From NCBI GenBank assembly GCA_964459305.1, contig CAYWNA010000054.1:1-60987 (forward strand): 60,987 nucleotides of DNA, written 5' to 3'. This document shows, piece by piece, positions 1-8,470 of the stretch (position 1 is its first letter; each line of letters begins with the position of its first letter). The position numbers and the translations under genes were made by a program. The notes beneath the pieces were generated by a model. That model saw nothing but the letters and a program-made list of their open reading frames with translations. It was not told the DNA's origin and did no database searches. Source of the DNA: CAYWNA01 sp964459305. Lineage in GTDB: Bacteria; Planctomycetota; Planctomycetia; Pirellulales; Pirellulaceae.

Positions 1-73
1 TACCAACAGGTTGCTAGATCTCAGCAAAGTGAGTTCCGGGAATCGCTGAGCCATCGTCGCGTTTGACGGATCG

Positions 74-207
74 AGCCTTGATCATAACTCCGGCAGTTGT
101 CAGCAGTGACAGCATTGCAACCCGAAGCGTAAGCGAGGAATGCAGCGAACTACAGCCTCCTCCTCGCTTACGCTTCGGGTTTCGATGCCGGAGTTACGAT
201 CAAGGCT
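74..207. repeat. Nested palindromic element (REP/BIME-like, family 1)
   Basis: Outer arms at 74-95 and 186-207 are complementary at 21 of 22 positions. Inner arms at 119-139 and 161-181 are perfectly complementary, with the core CCCGAAGCGTAAGCGAGG. A degenerate half copy of the inner core lies at 46229-46250. The element sits just past the stop codon of the flanking minus-strand oxidoreductase. The rest of 1-242 shows no gene. The structure fits a mobile REP/BIME or MITE-like palindrome; transcription-stop activity is possible but not shown. Confidence 0.75.
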
Positions 208-242
208 GACGGATCGCAGAGGCGAACGTGGAGATTGGCTAT

Positions 243-1631
243 TCAGTTCTGCAACATCAAGTGCTGATTCGCGATCGAGATGCCACTGAGAATCGATCCG
301 ACGATGCCCACAAAGCCTTGGTCGGTACCGCAGATGAAGAGGTTATTCAGGTGCGTGGTCCCATTGAACCGTTTTTCGGGTGCGCCGTAGACGGCGGCAT
401 TTTCGTGCCACGTGAACCGGTAGATGGTGCGCGGCGTGAATATGTCGGTGTCGATGATACGGTTGCGGAAGTCGGGAATGAAACGAATCGCCGAGGCCAT
501 GATCCGGTCGTACCACCGGAGTTTCTCCACGGCATACTGTTCGTCTGGCAGCGACGTCCACAGATCGAAGTCCGCGATCGAGGTAATGCGAATTATGCTG
601 TCCGGCAACTTGCCATGCGAGTCGCCGTACTGAAAATTGTTCGGCGAGCAGATCACGCCGGTACGAACGTCACAGAATTCCTTCTCTGGCTTTTCCCAAT
701 GGAATTCGTCCGAATCGTTGAAGAACACGATCGTGCGGTCGAAACCGAGATCTTTCGGCTCCCTATCGAGGATCGAAACGCATTCAGTAAATGACATCCT
801 GCCAGCCTGGCCTGGCTCGGCATCGGTGCCCTCACACATTCGCATTGTCTCGACCAACCCGGCGGAAGAGAGTACGTTTCGACCTTCGAGCTCTTCTCCG
901 CTGTCGAGGACCACGCCGGTCGCCTGCTCGCCATCCACGTTGATCCGAGCAACGCCCGATCGCAACTTGAGTTCGCCGCCGAGGGCCCGGAATTTGCGAA
1001 CAAGATGCTTGAGAATGAGGCGAACACCCGCGAACGGCCTGGCGAATCCTTCCAGGTAGACGCTGCGGAACATGATGCAGAATTGAGCGAAATCCATGTC
1101 ATGCTCGCGGGCATTCCCATACCACATTAGCGGACACAGCAACATCTCGATTAGCAGCGGGTCGCCGATGATTCCGCCCAGAATCTCGCGGGCCGATAGC
1201 TCGTAGGTTCGCTCGTTCAGATCATCGTAGTCCACAAGCTCTTTGAGCAGTTGTTGGAAGTTGTCCTTTTCCTTCGGAAACTTCCGTGCAATCTCAGATT
1301 CAAGGAACTCGATGTTGTTGCTGAAGTTGAGTTCCACGTCCGGAAATGCGACGCGCGAACCAGCCTGCTCGTAGAGTTCGAAGTCGTCCCATTTGATGCG
1401 AAGCTGGCGCAGTAAGCGGGCCAAGGGACCTCGCTTGGTCCCTTTGGGTGTGTAGTTTGTGATTGCATGAAGACCGACGTCGTAGTTTCGGCCCCGAAGA
1501 CGGTAGAAGGAGTTCAGGCCACCGATCGTGGAGTGTCTCTCCAGAATGCAAACCCGCTTGCCGAAATGCGCAAGCCGGATGCCGGCCGCCAAACCAGACA
1601 TGCCAGCGCCGATGATTATCGTGTCGTACAT
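243..1631 (-). CDS. FAD-dependent oxidoreductase, phytoene desaturase/carotenoid isomerase (CrtI/CRTISO) type
   Basis: A 462-residue protein of the amine-oxidase/phytoene-desaturase superfamily. The FAD-binding Rossmann motif GAGMSGLAAG is at residues 8-17, followed by the typical E-R-H and G-G-L-N-S segments. The C-terminal FAD contact looks like ICGTDQGFVGIVGS. Family members oxidise or isomerise polyenes such as carotenoids, but no other carotenoid gene is nearby, so the substrate is unknown. The start at 1631 is preferred over the in-frame start at 1688 because GGAAAGG lies a suitable distance upstream and the Rossmann strand begins immediately after. It is divergent from the sulfatase across about 210 bp that must hold both promoters. 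Confidence 0.85.
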   Translation of the reverse strand: MYDTIIIGAGMSGLAAGIRLAHFGKRVCILERHSTIGGLNSFYRLRGRNYDVGLHAITNYTPKGTKRGPLARLLRQLRIKWDDFELYEQAGSRVAFPDVELNFSNNIEFLESEIARKFPKEKDNFQQLLKELVDYDDLNERTYELSAREILGGIIGDPLLIEMLLCPLMWYGNAREHDMDFAQFCIMFRSVYLEGFARPFAGVRLILKHLVRKFRALGGELKLRSGVARINVDGEQATGVVLDSGEELEGRNVLSSAGLVETMRMCEGTDAEPGQAGRMSFTECVSILDREPKDLGFDRTIVFFNDSDEFHWEKPEKEFCDVRTGVICSPNNFQYGDSHGKLPDSIIRITSIADFDLWTSLPDEQYAVEKLRWYDRIMASAIRFIPDFRNRIIDTDIFTPRTIYRFTWHENAAVYGAPEKRFNGTTHLNNLFICGTDQGFVGIVGSILSGISIANQHLMLQN

Positions 1632-1840
1632 GATCGCAGACCTTTCCACCAACTTAGGTCTAAGCGACACAAGCTCATATGTCAACACGCGTTACGGTAC
1701 TACGGGCGTCACCGTCTTGCGATGGGCGATGCCCAATCTACACTATACCAACGGCCGTCGAGCATGTCGGATGACCGTCAGCCAGCCTTCTCCCACCAGG
1801 AGACGCAGATACCCCCTTGAGATTACAGAGGAGCAGCACC

Positions 1841-3739
1841 ATGCCCATTAGCTTGGAACGCAAGACGATGCGGTTGGCCCTTTCAGTCGCCGTGCTTCTA
1901 TCCGTGTTTTGTCCGCTGGCCGCGGCCGACGATCGCCCCAACATTCTATGGCTCAGTTGCGAGGACATCAGTCCGCATTTGGGGTGCTACGGTGATCCAC
2001 ACGCCACAACGCCCGTGTTGGACCGGCTGGCCAAAGAAAGCGTTCTGTACAAGAACGCTTTCGTCACGGCCGGCGTCTGTGCACCGTGCCGTTCGGCCAT
2101 TATCAGTGGCATCTATCAGACGTCGCTCGGCACCCACCACATGCGCTGCAAGGCCCAATTGCCGGACCACGTTCGGCTGTTTCCCCAATATCTGCGTGCG
2201 GCTGGGTATTACTGCACAAACAACTCCAAGACCGATTACCAATTGGCAAGCACCCCGAAAGAGACATGGGATGTTTCCAGCGGCAAGGCCCACTGGCGAA
2301 ACCGGAAGGACGACGATCAACCGTTCTTCGCCGTTTTCAATTACACAGGCTGTCACGAGAGCGGCATCGCCAGCACCAACAAGTACCAGACCGTAACCAA
2401 GGATCTGCCGGCCAGCCATCTACACGATGCCAACCAACTCACGCCGCCGCCGTACTATCCGGATACGCCGATTGTCCGAGAAGACTGGAAGCGTTACTAC
2501 AATGTGATCAGTGCCATGGATCGTTGGGCGGGCGGCATCCTCAAGCAACTGGAAGACGACGGTTTGGCGAACGACACGATCGTTTTCTTCTGGTCGGACC
2601 ATGGAGTGGGACTACCGCGAGCCAAACGCTGGCTCTACGAATCGGGCATGCACGTGCCGCTGATCGCCCGCATTCCGGCCAAACTGCGGCGAGAACGTCA
2701 AGGTGGACCCGGCACGGTGACCGACGAGTTGGTCAGCCTGATCGACTTCGCGCCGACGATGCTGAATCTAGCGGGGATCGAGATTCCAGATCACATGCAA
2801 GGCCGAGCGTTTCTTGGCGATGATTTGACACCGGAACGACAATATGTCTACGGGGCGCGGGACCGCATGGACGAACGCTACGATGTCATCCGAGCGGTGC
2901 GTGACAAGCGATACAAGTACATCCGCAATTACGAGCCCTTCAAAACCTACTACCAGTACATGAACACGCCTGAAAAAGGCGCCACGATGCGCGAGATTCG
3001 GCGTGTACACGCGGAGGGCAAGCTGCCTCCGGCGGCGCGGATATTCATGGCGCCGACTAAGCCCGTCGAGGAACTCTACGATCTGGAAAACGATGCTCAC
3101 GAATTGGACAACCTGGCTGATTCGCCGAATCACCGGGAGGTTTTGACGCGGATGCGCGAAGCGCATCTGGAGTGGGTGTTGAAAACGAAAGATCTGGGGC
3201 TGATGCCCGAACCGGAAATCACAGTACGTGAGAGAGCTTTGAGCAACCGTTTCGGCATCCTCCGCCAATCGGCAGGGGATAGTCTAATGCAGCGTCTCCG
3301 TGATGCGGCCTCGCTGGCCCTGCAAGGCAAAGGAGCTTTGCCGCAATTGATCGAGACGATGGCCGACGAAGACGCGGCCGTCCGCTATTGGGCGGCGATC
3401 GGCCTGGGTAATTTGGGGTCAGAAGCGGCATCGGCGAAGGATCTGCTGACGAATCACTTGACGGACCCATCGCCCAGTGTGCGAATCGCGGCGGCGAGGG
3501 CACTCTGCAATATGAACCTGGACGACCAGGCGCTGCCGGTGCTGATCCAGGAACTGGGTAGCGACCGCGAGTGGGTCCGATTGAACGCCGCCATCGTGCT
3601 GGACAGCATCGGCGACAAAGCGCGGCCTGCCATTCCCGCGTTAGTGGAAGCCTTGAAAGACAAGCAGAACAAATACGTCGTTCGCGTGGCCAATCATGCG
3701 TTGAATGTCATGTTGGGGACGAATAACGCCGTTCGGTGA
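1841..3739 (+). CDS. Secreted sulfatase with C-terminal HEAT repeats
   Basis: A 632-residue exported type I sulfatase. A signal peptide covers about residues 1-30 (ends near PLAAA-DD). The catalytic signature is CAPCR at residues 80-84; Cys80 is the residue normally converted to formylglycine. The metal-site pattern at the start of the domain (NILWLSCED) and the later SDHG support a complete active site. After the sulfatase domain (about 35-450), residues 500-625 form four to five HEAT-like helical repeats, an unusual extension that may bind a partner or polymer. ATG 1841 is chosen over TTG 1817 because AGAGGAG precedes it. Such enzymes in planctomycetes usually desulfate algal polysaccharides; the actual substrate is unknown. 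Confidence 0.92.
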   Translation: MPISLERKTMRLALSVAVLLSVFCPLAAADDRPNILWLSCEDISPHLGCYGDPHATTPVLDRLAKESVLYKNAFVTAGVCAPCRSAIISGIYQTSLGTHHMRCKAQLPDHVRLFPQYLRAAGYYCTNNSKTDYQLASTPKETWDVSSGKAHWRNRKDDDQPFFAVFNYTGCHESGIASTNKYQTVTKDLPASHLHDANQLTPPPYYPDTPIVREDWKRYYNVISAMDRWAGGILKQLEDDGLANDTIVFFWSDHGVGLPRAKRWLYESGMHVPLIARIPAKLRRERQGGPGTVTDELVSLIDFAPTMLNLAGIEIPDHMQGRAFLGDDLTPERQYVYGARDRMDERYDVIRAVRDKRYKYIRNYEPFKTYYQYMNTPEKGATMREIRRVHAEGKLPPAARIFMAPTKPVEELYDLENDAHELDNLADSPNHREVLTRMREAHLEWVLKTKDLGLMPEPEITVRERALSNRFGILRQSAGDSLMQRLRDAASLALQGKGALPQLIETMADEDAAVRYWAAIGLGNLGSEAASAKDLLTNHLTDPSPSVRIAAARALCNMNLDDQALPVLIQELGSDREWVRLNAAIVLDSIGDKARPAIPALVEALKDKQNKYVVRVANHALNVMLGTNNAVR

Positions 3740-3794
3740 CGCGTCGAACAGTCAGGAAGTCGAAGAATCCAAGAGTCGAGGAGGACCTCAGCCG

Positions 3795-4244
3795 ATGGGC
3801 TCGTTCTTGCTGACGATTGGGATTGCGATCTCTGACGACTGGCGATACGTGCTCACTGGTATCGGGTTGTTTATCGCAACGTTTGCGATCAGCATTTTGG
3901 TGATCGGCTTCCTTCTGGCGAAACTGCCGGCAACCTATTTCCTCGACAGCCACGATCGCGAGTTGTGGATCGATCAGCACCCGGCGCTGCGATGGTCGGG
4001 AATCGTCGCAAAGAACCTTCTGGGCGTTGCGCTGATTGTGCTGGGCGTGCTGTTGTCCGTGCCTGGAATTCCCGGACAAGGACTACTGACTATCCTGATC
4101 GGCCTGGTTCTATTGGACTTTCCCGGCAAGAGGCGGTTGGAGCGCTGGATCCTGAAGAGGCCCCGCGTGCTCGATCGAGTCAACTCGCTACGCGATCGAT
4201 TCGGAAAGCCTCCTCTGGTCCTCGCCGATGCAGATAAAACGTAG
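3795..4244 (+). CDS. Small integral membrane protein, PGPGW-like
   Basis: A 149-residue protein with two strongly hydrophobic N-terminal stretches (about 5-40) and a third segment containing VPGIPGQGLLTILIG, which resembles the PGPGW-type transmembrane family of unknown function. A basic C-terminal tail (RRLERWILKRPRVLDRVN) should lie in the cytoplasm. ATG 3795 is preferred because GAGGAGG lies just upstream; the reading frame itself extends further 5' and overlaps the sulfatase end. It lies between the sulfatase and the beta-helix protein on the same strand and may be cotranscribed. No catalytic residues are recognised. Confidence 0.75.
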   Translation: MGSFLLTIGIAISDDWRYVLTGIGLFIATFAISILVIGFLLAKLPATYFLDSHDRELWIDQHPALRWSGIVAKNLLGVALIVLGVLLSVPGIPGQGLLTILIGLVLLDFPGKRRLERWILKRPRVLDRVNSLRDRFGKPPLVLADADKT

Positions 4245-4272
4245 AGCAAACGGAATGTGGAGACGCTTCAAC

Positions 4273-5082
4273 ATGAAACCGAGACGAGACTGTCGATTAG
4301 CCAGTCGGGTCCATCGAGTGGGTGCATTTTTGGCCGCGCTGTTGTGGCTGCCGATCTCTGCCGCATACGCTCGCGATTTCGTCGTAGACAACCAGCACCC
4401 GGACGCGGCCGATACCAACCCGGGATGTGCGGAGGCACCGCTGAAAACCATTCAGCGGGCGGCCGATATCGTCCAGCCGGGCGACCGCGTCATTGTCAAG
4501 GCCGGTCGATATCCCGAAGGTGTCAGATTCAAGACGAGTGGAACGTCGCAGAAGCACATTGTCTTCGTGGGCGCAGGCGGGCACGCAACTCTCCTGGACG
4601 GCGCGGATGTGATGACGGGTTGGCAGCGATGCAAGTCGCCAACGGAGTGCGGCGGGAATGCGAACTTCGCCGAACTCTACTGGACTTGGCTGCCCGAGGG
4701 CAACACAGCCTTCTCGGCCAATCTGTACGAGGGCGAGAGCATGCTGGTCCTCGCCCAGGATCCCCCGGCTCCGGACCCCTTCTACTACGACGACCGCTCG
4801 GTTCGACAAACCACAGGACCAGACGCGTCACCATCCGTAACAAACAACTTGTATACGAAACTGTCGTGGGTGCAGAAACCGGACACGCTTGGCGAGAATG
4901 CAATCATCGAAGGGGACCTGAAAAAAATCTTCGTGGACCCGGACGAGGGTGACTATCACCTGCGTTCCAGCAGCCCAGCGCGCGACGCCGGGACCCAGGT
5001 CCCTGTTGCAGAAGACATCGACGAAGTGAAGCGCCCGCAAGGGAAGGCGTTTGACATCGGCGCCTATGAGTACCGTCCGTGA
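4273..5082 (+). CDS. Secreted right-handed beta-helix protein, possibly internally deleted
   Basis: A 269-residue exported protein with a signal peptide (about residues 1-34, ending SAAYA). Residues 35-110 match the start of pectate-lyase-like beta-helix proteins (PLKTIQRAADIVQPGDRVIV, then a DG-A segment). The last 50 residues match the usual end of such proteins (FVDPDEGDYHLRSSSPARDAG, here quoted only in part: YHLRSSSPARDAG). The repetitive helix rungs expected between these ends are almost absent, so the protein is much shorter than its relatives and may carry an internal deletion around 4830-4860. ATG 4273 gives the best signal peptide; ATGs at 4228 and 4255 are also possible and would overlap the upstream gene. 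Function unknown. Confidence 0.65.
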   Translation: MKPRRDCRLASRVHRVGAFLAALLWLPISAAYARDFVVDNQHPDAADTNPGCAEAPLKTIQRAADIVQPGDRVIVKAGRYPEGVRFKTSGTSQKHIVFVGAGGHATLLDGADVMTGWQRCKSPTECGGNANFAELYWTWLPEGNTAFSANLYEGESMLVLAQDPPAPDPFYYDDRSVRQTTGPDASPSVTNNLYTKLSWVQKPDTLGENAIIEGDLKKIFVDPDEGDYHLRSSSPARDAGTQVPVAEDIDEVKRPQGKAFDIGAYEYRP

Positions 5083-5133
5083 TCCCGACGGGCTCCTGAC
5101 CGCTCCTTTCAACCTGTGCATTTGGAGAACATC

Positions 5134-5538
5134 ATGTCGAATCCTTACGAATCGCCGGAGACCCCGCCCGCGGCCGGTCAAATTGTCTCCTGCCCGGCCT
5201 GCAACGAGCCCGTAAGTCACGCCGCGGCGGCGTGTCCGCACTGCGGGCACCCGCTTCATCAGAGCACCGGAGAGGAGGCGGTTGCCACCGTTGTGCCTTA
5301 TCGCAACCCATCGGCCTTGATTGCGTACTACTTGGGTGTCTTCTCGCTGGTGCCCTGCTTGGGCTTGATACTGGCGCCGTTTGCGTTTGCGTTGGGGATC
5401 ATCGGGCTTCGGTATCGCAAGCGAAATCCTCAGGCACACGGCCTGGCCCATGCGTGGATCGGCGTCATTATCGGAGGACTCAGTGTCCTCGGGCACGTGG
5501 CGGTTTTCGTACTAGTATTTGGGTGGGGCCTTGCTTAA
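5134..5538 (+). CDS. Zinc-ribbon plus DUF4190-like membrane protein
   Basis: A 134-residue protein. It starts with the planctomycete-style MSNPYESPE leader, followed by a zinc ribbon with Cys20-x2-Cys23 and Cys34-x2-Cys37, then two long hydrophobic segments (about 62-92 and 106-132) as in DUF4190 proteins. Function unknown. ATG 5134 is preceded by TGGAGA; a GTG at 5116 is less likely. The last 13 codons lie in a 40-bp segment that is repeated just downstream (5554-5593), so the present stop may be newly created by a tandem duplication. It converges with the VWA gene; the hairpin at 5660-5696 separates them. Confidence 0.8.
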   Translation: MSNPYESPETPPAAGQIVSCPACNEPVSHAAAACPHCGHPLHQSTGEEAVATVVPYRNPSALIAYYLGVFSLVPCLGLILAPFAFALGIIGLRYRKRNPQAHGLAHAWIGVIIGGLSVLGHVAVFVLVFGWGLA

Positions 5539-5593
5539 CCAATCACCAGGGGCATCCTCGCGCACGTGGCGGTTTTCGTACTAGTATTTGGGT
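5485..5593. repeat. 69-bp-period tandem duplication of a gene 3' end
   Basis: The 40-bp segment 5485-5524 (inside the zinc-ribbon gene) recurs at 5554-5593 with two differences; both contain CACGTGGCGGTTTTCGTACT. The period of 69 bp is 23 codons, so both copies are in the same reading frame. The second copy would end in F-G-Y-W-S-W-stop, while the first is now cut by TAA about 12 bases after the repeat. Confidence 0.9.
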
Positions 5594-5648
5594 ACTGGTC
5601 GTGGTGAAACAGATGACTCGGCTTCATGAATAATCCGGGCTAGCGCAA

Positions 5649-5696
5649 CATCAAAAAACCGCAATCGAGGAAGTTGGGGAATCTCCCTCGATTGCG
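5649..5696 (-). terminator. Intrinsic terminator of the VWA gene
   Basis: An 11-bp perfect stem (5660-5670 with 5686-5696, CGCAATCGAGG) with a 15-nt loop. Read on the minus strand it is followed by GGTTTTTTGATG, a proper T-run. It lies 34 bp beyond the stop codon of the VWA gene and between two convergent genes. Confidence 0.85.
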
Positions 5697-5729
5697 CTGC
5701 GGGCTTGTGTGATTCACGTAGAGTGTCGG

Positions 5730-7241
5730 CTAAAGCCCGGCATCAAACTGCAGGAGTTGGCCCGGCTTGATGTCGACGTCCTCGGCGACCGGCAGCGGTT
5801 CATCCATGCCGTCGATGTGGACGATGATGTCGTAGCGGCCCGCCGGTACAAGGTATGGATACCACAAGCAACCGTCGCCGCCACCGGTGGCGCTGAACGC
5901 CCGGGCCTCCAATAACGGTACATGTGGCGGTGCGGCTGCACCGTCTTCGTCTGCGGACGGCATTTCCAGATCCTTGGGCACCAAGTCCCAGCCGGTGAGG
6001 CCAGAGTCGGCCTTCTTGAACTGGATCCCATTGTTCATCGCTATCAGCGTATCTTCGCCCGGATTCACTTGGATGTTGCGCGCGACAATCGTCGGAGACT
6101 TCGTGTTGGTCGAGTACTGGAACAACACATTGTACATCCCCGCGACGACCGGCTTGGAGACGAAGTTGTAGTAGCCGTTGCTGTTATCCAACACCGTGAC
6201 CACGGGCTCGTTCGTTCCCGCGTCGGCCAGGATCACCTTTGCGACGTTGATGCGATTCTGCCAATCGTTGTCGATCAGGTGCTTGGGGATGTTGAACGAG
6301 ATCGAGCCGAGTTGGAGTTCGCGCGTTTCCCCTTTGCTGATCGTGACCTCGCCGATTTCCGTCATTGTGGGTTCGCCGTAGTTGGGTGTCGCAAACGCAC
6401 AGGCGATCGAATACTTGCCCGAAAGCAGCGGGTGCGTCGAGTCGGCTTGTGGGCTTTCGACGCGTTTGACGGTCTTGTTGTCCTTGACTCGCGTGATGTG
6501 GATCGACGCTAGACTCTTCTCCGAGCCTTTTGGCATCGTGATCCGCAGCTTGCCTAACCCCGTACTCGCGCGAACGGTTGAGGTCTTGGCTTCCTCGACT
6601 TTCTTGGCAACTTCGGCGCTCACGGTCCGTAGCGACTCCAGCAGAGACTCCGCGTCGTTCGCGGCAAAGTACTTGCCTCCCGTGGCTGTGGCAATGCATT
6701 TGAGTTGTTTGGCGGCGGCCGCACCGACGTCGAATCCGACGACGTGGATGACAATCTTACATCCTGTCGCCTTCAACTGCTTGGCCACTTGGCACGGCCT
6801 GCCACCGCAGGTTTCGATTCCATCACTGACCAGCACGATCGTCGTTTCGTTTTCCTTGGTCTTCAGCAATCCGGCGACCGTCAAGATAGCCGACGAGATT
6901 GGCGTTTTTCCTTTCGGTTCCATCGAGTTGACTCGTGCGAGCAACGCGTCACGATCCGTGCTTCCCGGAGGGATGACGACCTCGATGTCAGAGCAATCAC
7001 CTTTGCGACGGTGTCCGTACGCCGTCAGCCCAATGCGCACCTCCAGCTCAAGCTCGGGGACGATTTCTCCCATCACTTCCTTGGCCGCGTCCATTTTACA
7101 CTTACCACCGGCATCTTCCGTCATGCTACCCGAAGCGTCCAGAATGAACATCACCTCCGGGTAGTCTTGGGCGTAGGCCAGGACGCCAGGAAACAGGCTG
7201 ATGGCTAGAATCAGGGCAACGATTCGCTTGAAACTCCACAT
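5730..7241 (-). CDS. Secreted von Willebrand factor A (VWA) domain protein
   Basis: A 503-residue exported protein. The signal peptide spans about residues 1-25 (ends AYAQ-DYPEV). The VWA domain follows at once (about 28-210) with an intact MIDAS motif DASGS at 35-39, the threonine loop KGKTPIS and the second aspartate in SDGIETCGG. Paired cysteines in and near the domain suggest disulfides. Residues 230-500 look like beta-rich carrier segments, including VKVILADAG-like and final DIKPGQLLQF blocks. VWA domains bind metal-dependent ligands, here on the outside of the cell; the partner is unknown. ATG 7241 is preceded by AGAGGGAG. The next gene upstream on this strand is the CARDB-like protein, but a gap with its own start region separates them. 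Confidence 0.88.
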   Translation of the reverse strand: MWSFKRIVALILAISLFPGVLAYAQDYPEVMFILDASGSMTEDAGGKCKMDAAKEVMGEIVPELELEVRIGLTAYGHRRKGDCSDIEVVIPPGSTDRDALLARVNSMEPKGKTPISSAILTVAGLLKTKENETTIVLVSDGIETCGGRPCQVAKQLKATGCKIVIHVVGFDVGAAAAKQLKCIATATGGKYFAANDAESLLESLRTVSAEVAKKVEEAKTSTVRASTGLGKLRITMPKGSEKSLASIHITRVKDNKTVKRVESPQADSTHPLLSGKYSIACAFATPNYGEPTMTEIGEVTISKGETRELQLGSISFNIPKHLIDNDWQNRINVAKVILADAGTNEPVVTVLDNSNGYYNFVSKPVVAGMYNVLFQYSTNTKSPTIVARNIQVNPGEDTLIAMNNGIQFKKADSGLTGWDLVPKDLEMPSADEDGAAAPPHVPLLEARAFSATGGGDGCLWYPYLVPAGRYDIIVHIDGMDEPLPVAEDVDIKPGQLLQFDAGL

Positions 7242-7302
7242 CTCTATTTCTCCCTCTCTGTCCAATTTTTCTTGAATGGTTCTTCAGTAGCCGCACGCCC
7301 GG

Positions 7303-8013
7303 TTACGCTGGATTCAGGCTGCGAGACAGTAGATCGTTCTGTGGGTTGGCATCGTCGTTCAATGGATTGCCGTCTTGCCGGATGTCTTCCGCATACACAA
7401 CGCGTCCTTCATAGACGGCCGGTCCGTGTTGGCCTTCAACCGAGAGTGACAGCTCTTCTCCGACCGGAAGATCCTCGAATGTGCACTGAGCGACCAAGCT
7501 TCCGTCTTTGTATAGCACGAAGACTTGCCAATCCTCGTCAGAGCGATAGTCGAAACGGCCCACGTTCTTAATAGTCGCCGTGACTTTCGCGGCATTTTCG
7601 ATCGGACCGGCCGAGGCGCTGTTATCGACACGAATGTCAACAACCGCCAAATCCACTCGACCGCGCTCCGGCACGATGGCGAAACGTGGGCGAATCACGG
7701 TCGTGGCAGCGGGATATCCGCTCGCAACACGAATCACCTTCGGTACCACCAGTCGAGGCCGAACGACGACGGCCGCCCCGACGCGAATGTGCGGCCGAGG
7801 ACGAACGCCGAGCTTTGGCGGCAGCACTTTCTTCGGCCTTGACAGTCCGGTCACGGGTTTCGACGGTCTGGGCCCGGGTAGGTGCCTCGATACCGCCCGG
7901 CTCGCTGGCCTGGGCAATCCCCGTCCTCTGGCCTGGGCCGCGTTGTGACCGCCCGCGAAAAACAGACTAACCATGCAGACCCCAATCACACGCATGAAAC
8001 GGTTGGTTCTCAT
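7303..8013 (-). CDS. Exported proline/arginine-rich protein with CARDB-like domain
   Basis: A 236-residue protein with a signal peptide (about 1-28, ending AAQA) followed by a basic low-complexity stretch rich in Arg and Pro (about 29-110, repeated R-P-R-P-H type units). The C-terminal half (about 115-215: VDLAVVDIRVDNSA, AKVTATIKNVG, LSVEGQHGP) resembles a CARDB-type beta-sandwich cell-adhesion domain. Function unknown; the basic stretch could bind acidic surface polymers. ATG 8013 has AAAGGAG upstream, whereas the ATG at 8046 does not. It lies 61 bp upstream of the VWA gene start and could be cotranscribed with it. Confidence 0.7.
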   Translation of the reverse strand: MRTNRFMRVIGVCMVSLFFAGGHNAAQARGRGLPRPASRAVSRHLPGPRPSKPVTGLSRPKKVLPPKLGVRPRPHIRVGAAVVVRPRLVVPKVIRVASGYPAATTVIRPRFAIVPERGRVDLAVVDIRVDNSASAGPIENAAKVTATIKNVGRFDYRSDEDWQVFVLYKDGSLVAQCTFEDLPVGEELSLSVEGQHGPAVYEGRVVYAEDIRQDGNPLNDDANPQNDLLSRSLNPA

Positions 8014-8183
8014 TGCCTTGCTCCTTTCGATAGTGAAGTGCCTCAATCACCGTTCGAAAGGATCTACACACCTCGACCAAGAACCTTTCAGGAATTTTCT
8101 CATGGGACGTAAGTGTGGTGTCAATAGGCATTTCCGTGTTCCACATCGACAGGAAAATATTGTTGTGTGCTCAATTCGTTGCC

Positions 8184-8413
8184 CTGAATTCGTTGGGGAC
8201 CTTCCTTCTTTCCCAACGAATTCCTGCGATTCAGACGTAAGCGGGGATGCAGGAGAGTAGCAGGCACACTCCGTGTGCCGTCCGCCACGCGGCGTCGCGT
8301 CACGAAACGGTGGGGGATGTTGTCAGAGCCGGGATCTCCCGTGGTTTTGCGGACGGCACACGGAGTGTGCCTGCTACCTTGCCATACATCTGAATCGCAG
8401 CAACGAATTCAGG
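8184..8413. repeat. Nested palindromic repeat (family 3)
   Basis: Arms 8257-8285 and 8349-8377 are complementary over 29 bp with the core GGCACACTCCGTGTGCC, itself palindromic. An outer 13-bp inverted pair, CCTGAATTCGTTG at 8184-8196 and CAACGAATTCAGG at 8401-8413, encloses the whole. This fills the 457-bp gene-free interval 8014-8470, which otherwise holds only the likely promoter of the CARDB-like gene. Confidence 0.75.
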
Positions 8414-8470
8414 ACGGCATCGGATTTCGTGCTTCGGATTTCGGATTTGAAACCCCACGCATGATCCGGC

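Noticed and set aside
8273..8464. Short open frames in the family-3 palindrome region
   Set aside because: They translate the palindrome arms only, with no ribosome-binding site or protein-like composition.
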